From positions 1 through 64,000 of the forward strand of contig JAXHLP010000013.1 of the NCBI GenBank assembly GCA_034522155.1: DNA of 64,000 nt. Reading direction: 5' to 3'. The position numbers were made by a program, and so were the translations under genes. The notes beneath the pieces are model-generated. The model was not told where the DNA came from and ran no database searches. It was given only the letters and a program-made list of their open reading frames with translations. Source of the stretch: Salinilacustrithrix sp034522155 (lineage in GTDB: Bacteria > Actinomycetota > Acidimicrobiia > Acidimicrobiales > Salinilacustritrichaceae). Of this stretch, positions 63,469 to 64,000 are shown one piece after another; the first letter of the stretch is position 1, and every line of letters starts with the position of its first letter.

Positions 63469-64000
63469 GTGCGAGCGCGGATCCGGATCCAGGACCGGCA
63501 CGGGCGGGCGGAGGACCGAGAGCTCGACCAGGCGGTCGAGGTCGGACGTGACGTCGACCCGCCCCATGTACGCGTCGACGATCCCGCCGCATCACGTCGC
63601 CACCTGCGACTCGACATCGTCGAGGTCGGCCTCGTCGTCACCGACCTCGACAGCTCCAACGGCACGCTCGTCGACGGACGGCCCGCAACCGGTCCCGTCG
63701 TGGCCGGCCAGGGCGCCCTGATCCAGCTCGGGGACACGACGATCATCGTCCTCGCGGTCGAGGACGACACCGCCACCGACCGCGATGCGCCGACGGGACA
63801 GTCCTCGGCCGCGAACGTGGACACCGGACCGCCCGTCCCGGCCGAGCCGCCCGAGCCGGCCGAGCCGGCCGAGCCGCCCGAGCCGCCCGAGCCGCCGGGC
63901 GACCGGGCATCGCCACCACCTGCCGATCGACCCGTGCGGCCGGCAGCGGCACGGGCTGCGGGCGACCAGGAGGTGCTCGAAGGCGATGCCGTCATCGTCC
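63469..64000 (+). CDS. FHA-domain protein, truncated by the window end
   Basis: Partial reading of 177 codons with no stop. VEVGRDVDPPHVRV, AASRRHLRLDI and VTDLDSSNGTLVDGRP carry the FHA phosphothreonine-binding residues (Arg, Ser-x-x-His, Asn) with GPVVAGQGALIQLGDTTI as the last strand. A Pro/Glu linker (AEPPEPAEP) follows and runs off the right edge. FHA domains bind phosphorylated partners of Ser/Thr kinases, and a PknB-like kinase is encoded 2.3 kb away. The GTG at 63469 is the likely start; no ribosome binding site is seen. The C-terminal domain is unknown. Confidence 0.85.
   Translation, partial: MRARIRIQDRHGRAEDRELDQAVEVGRDVDPPHVRVDDPAASRRHLRLDIVEVGLVVTDLDSSNGTLVDGRPATGPVVAGQGALIQLGDTTIIVLAVEDDTATDRDAPTGQSSAANVDTGPPVPAEPPEPAEPAEPPEPPEPPGDRASPPPADRPVRPAAARAAGDQEVLEGDAVIV

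Overview
The window is high-GC, densely packed bacterial chromosome, very probably from an actinobacterium outside the best-studied orders. I favour an Acidimicrobiia-like lineage, but that placement is inference. The evidence is the gene order from about 13.4 to 54.4 kb. It follows the block Mycobacterium tuberculosis carries as Rv3579c-Rv3646c: rlmB, ispF, ispD, disA/radA, clpC, lysS, coaX, panD-panC-DUF2520, folK-folB-folP-folE-ftsH, hpt-tilS-DUF2342 protease, holB-topA. Other support is an RsrA-type anti-sigma factor beside a SigR-like sigma factor, common GTG and TTG starts, ATGA/GTGA gene overlaps, and many genes with a -10-like hexamer 6-9 bases before the start codon, which suggests leaderless mRNAs.

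Layout. 0.1-6.6 kb: a minus-strand redox module in which a complex iron-sulfur molybdoenzyme is packed into two large fusion proteins, with a small AhpD-like protein downstream. 7.0-9.1 kb: a diguanylate cyclase. 9.4-12.3 kb: a glycolate/lactate-oxidase-like flavoprotein and a ThDP decarboxylase-like enzyme. 12.5-12.9 kb: a fluoride riboswitch and its crcB channel gene. 13.0-13.3 kb: a broken EAL-domain gene. 13.4-26.2 kb: isoprenoid synthesis (ispD, ispF, a polyprenyl synthase), c-di-AMP and DNA repair (disA, radA), a Crp regulator, ClpC and a surface glycoside-hydrolase-like protein. 26.4-43.4 kb: a cofactor block (lysS, coaX, nadC, nadB, panD, panC, folK, folB, folP, folE) with ftsH, hpt and tilS, plus a catalytically dead phosphatase-like protein inside the folate operon. 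43.2-48.1 kb: a small membrane protein, RsrA/SigR, and an envelope set (class F sortase, a DUF4397 protein that may be its substrate, a beta-propeller lipoprotein). 48.3-54.8 kb: tRNA-Thr, holB, tmk, an MFS transporter and topA. 55.1-59.0 kb: thiolase, a coiled-coil protein, an MDR reductase and methylmalonyl-CoA epimerase. 59.5-64.0 kb: a receptor-type Ser/Thr kinase, a DUF6777 surface protein with three tandem repeats, and an FHA protein cut by the window end.

Several loci are broken or shifted: RelE, EAL and M16-peptidase remnants, and probable frameshifts in rlmB, in the DUF2342 metalloprotease, in a small membrane protein and perhaps in the kinase linker. Short duplications also occur repeatedly just past stop codons. 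From one sequence I cannot separate real decay from assembly error. The most unusual system I see is the two-protein iron-sulfur/molybdenum module at 0.5-6.6 kb. The sortase-DUF4397 pair and the kinase-DUF6777-FHA cluster come next.
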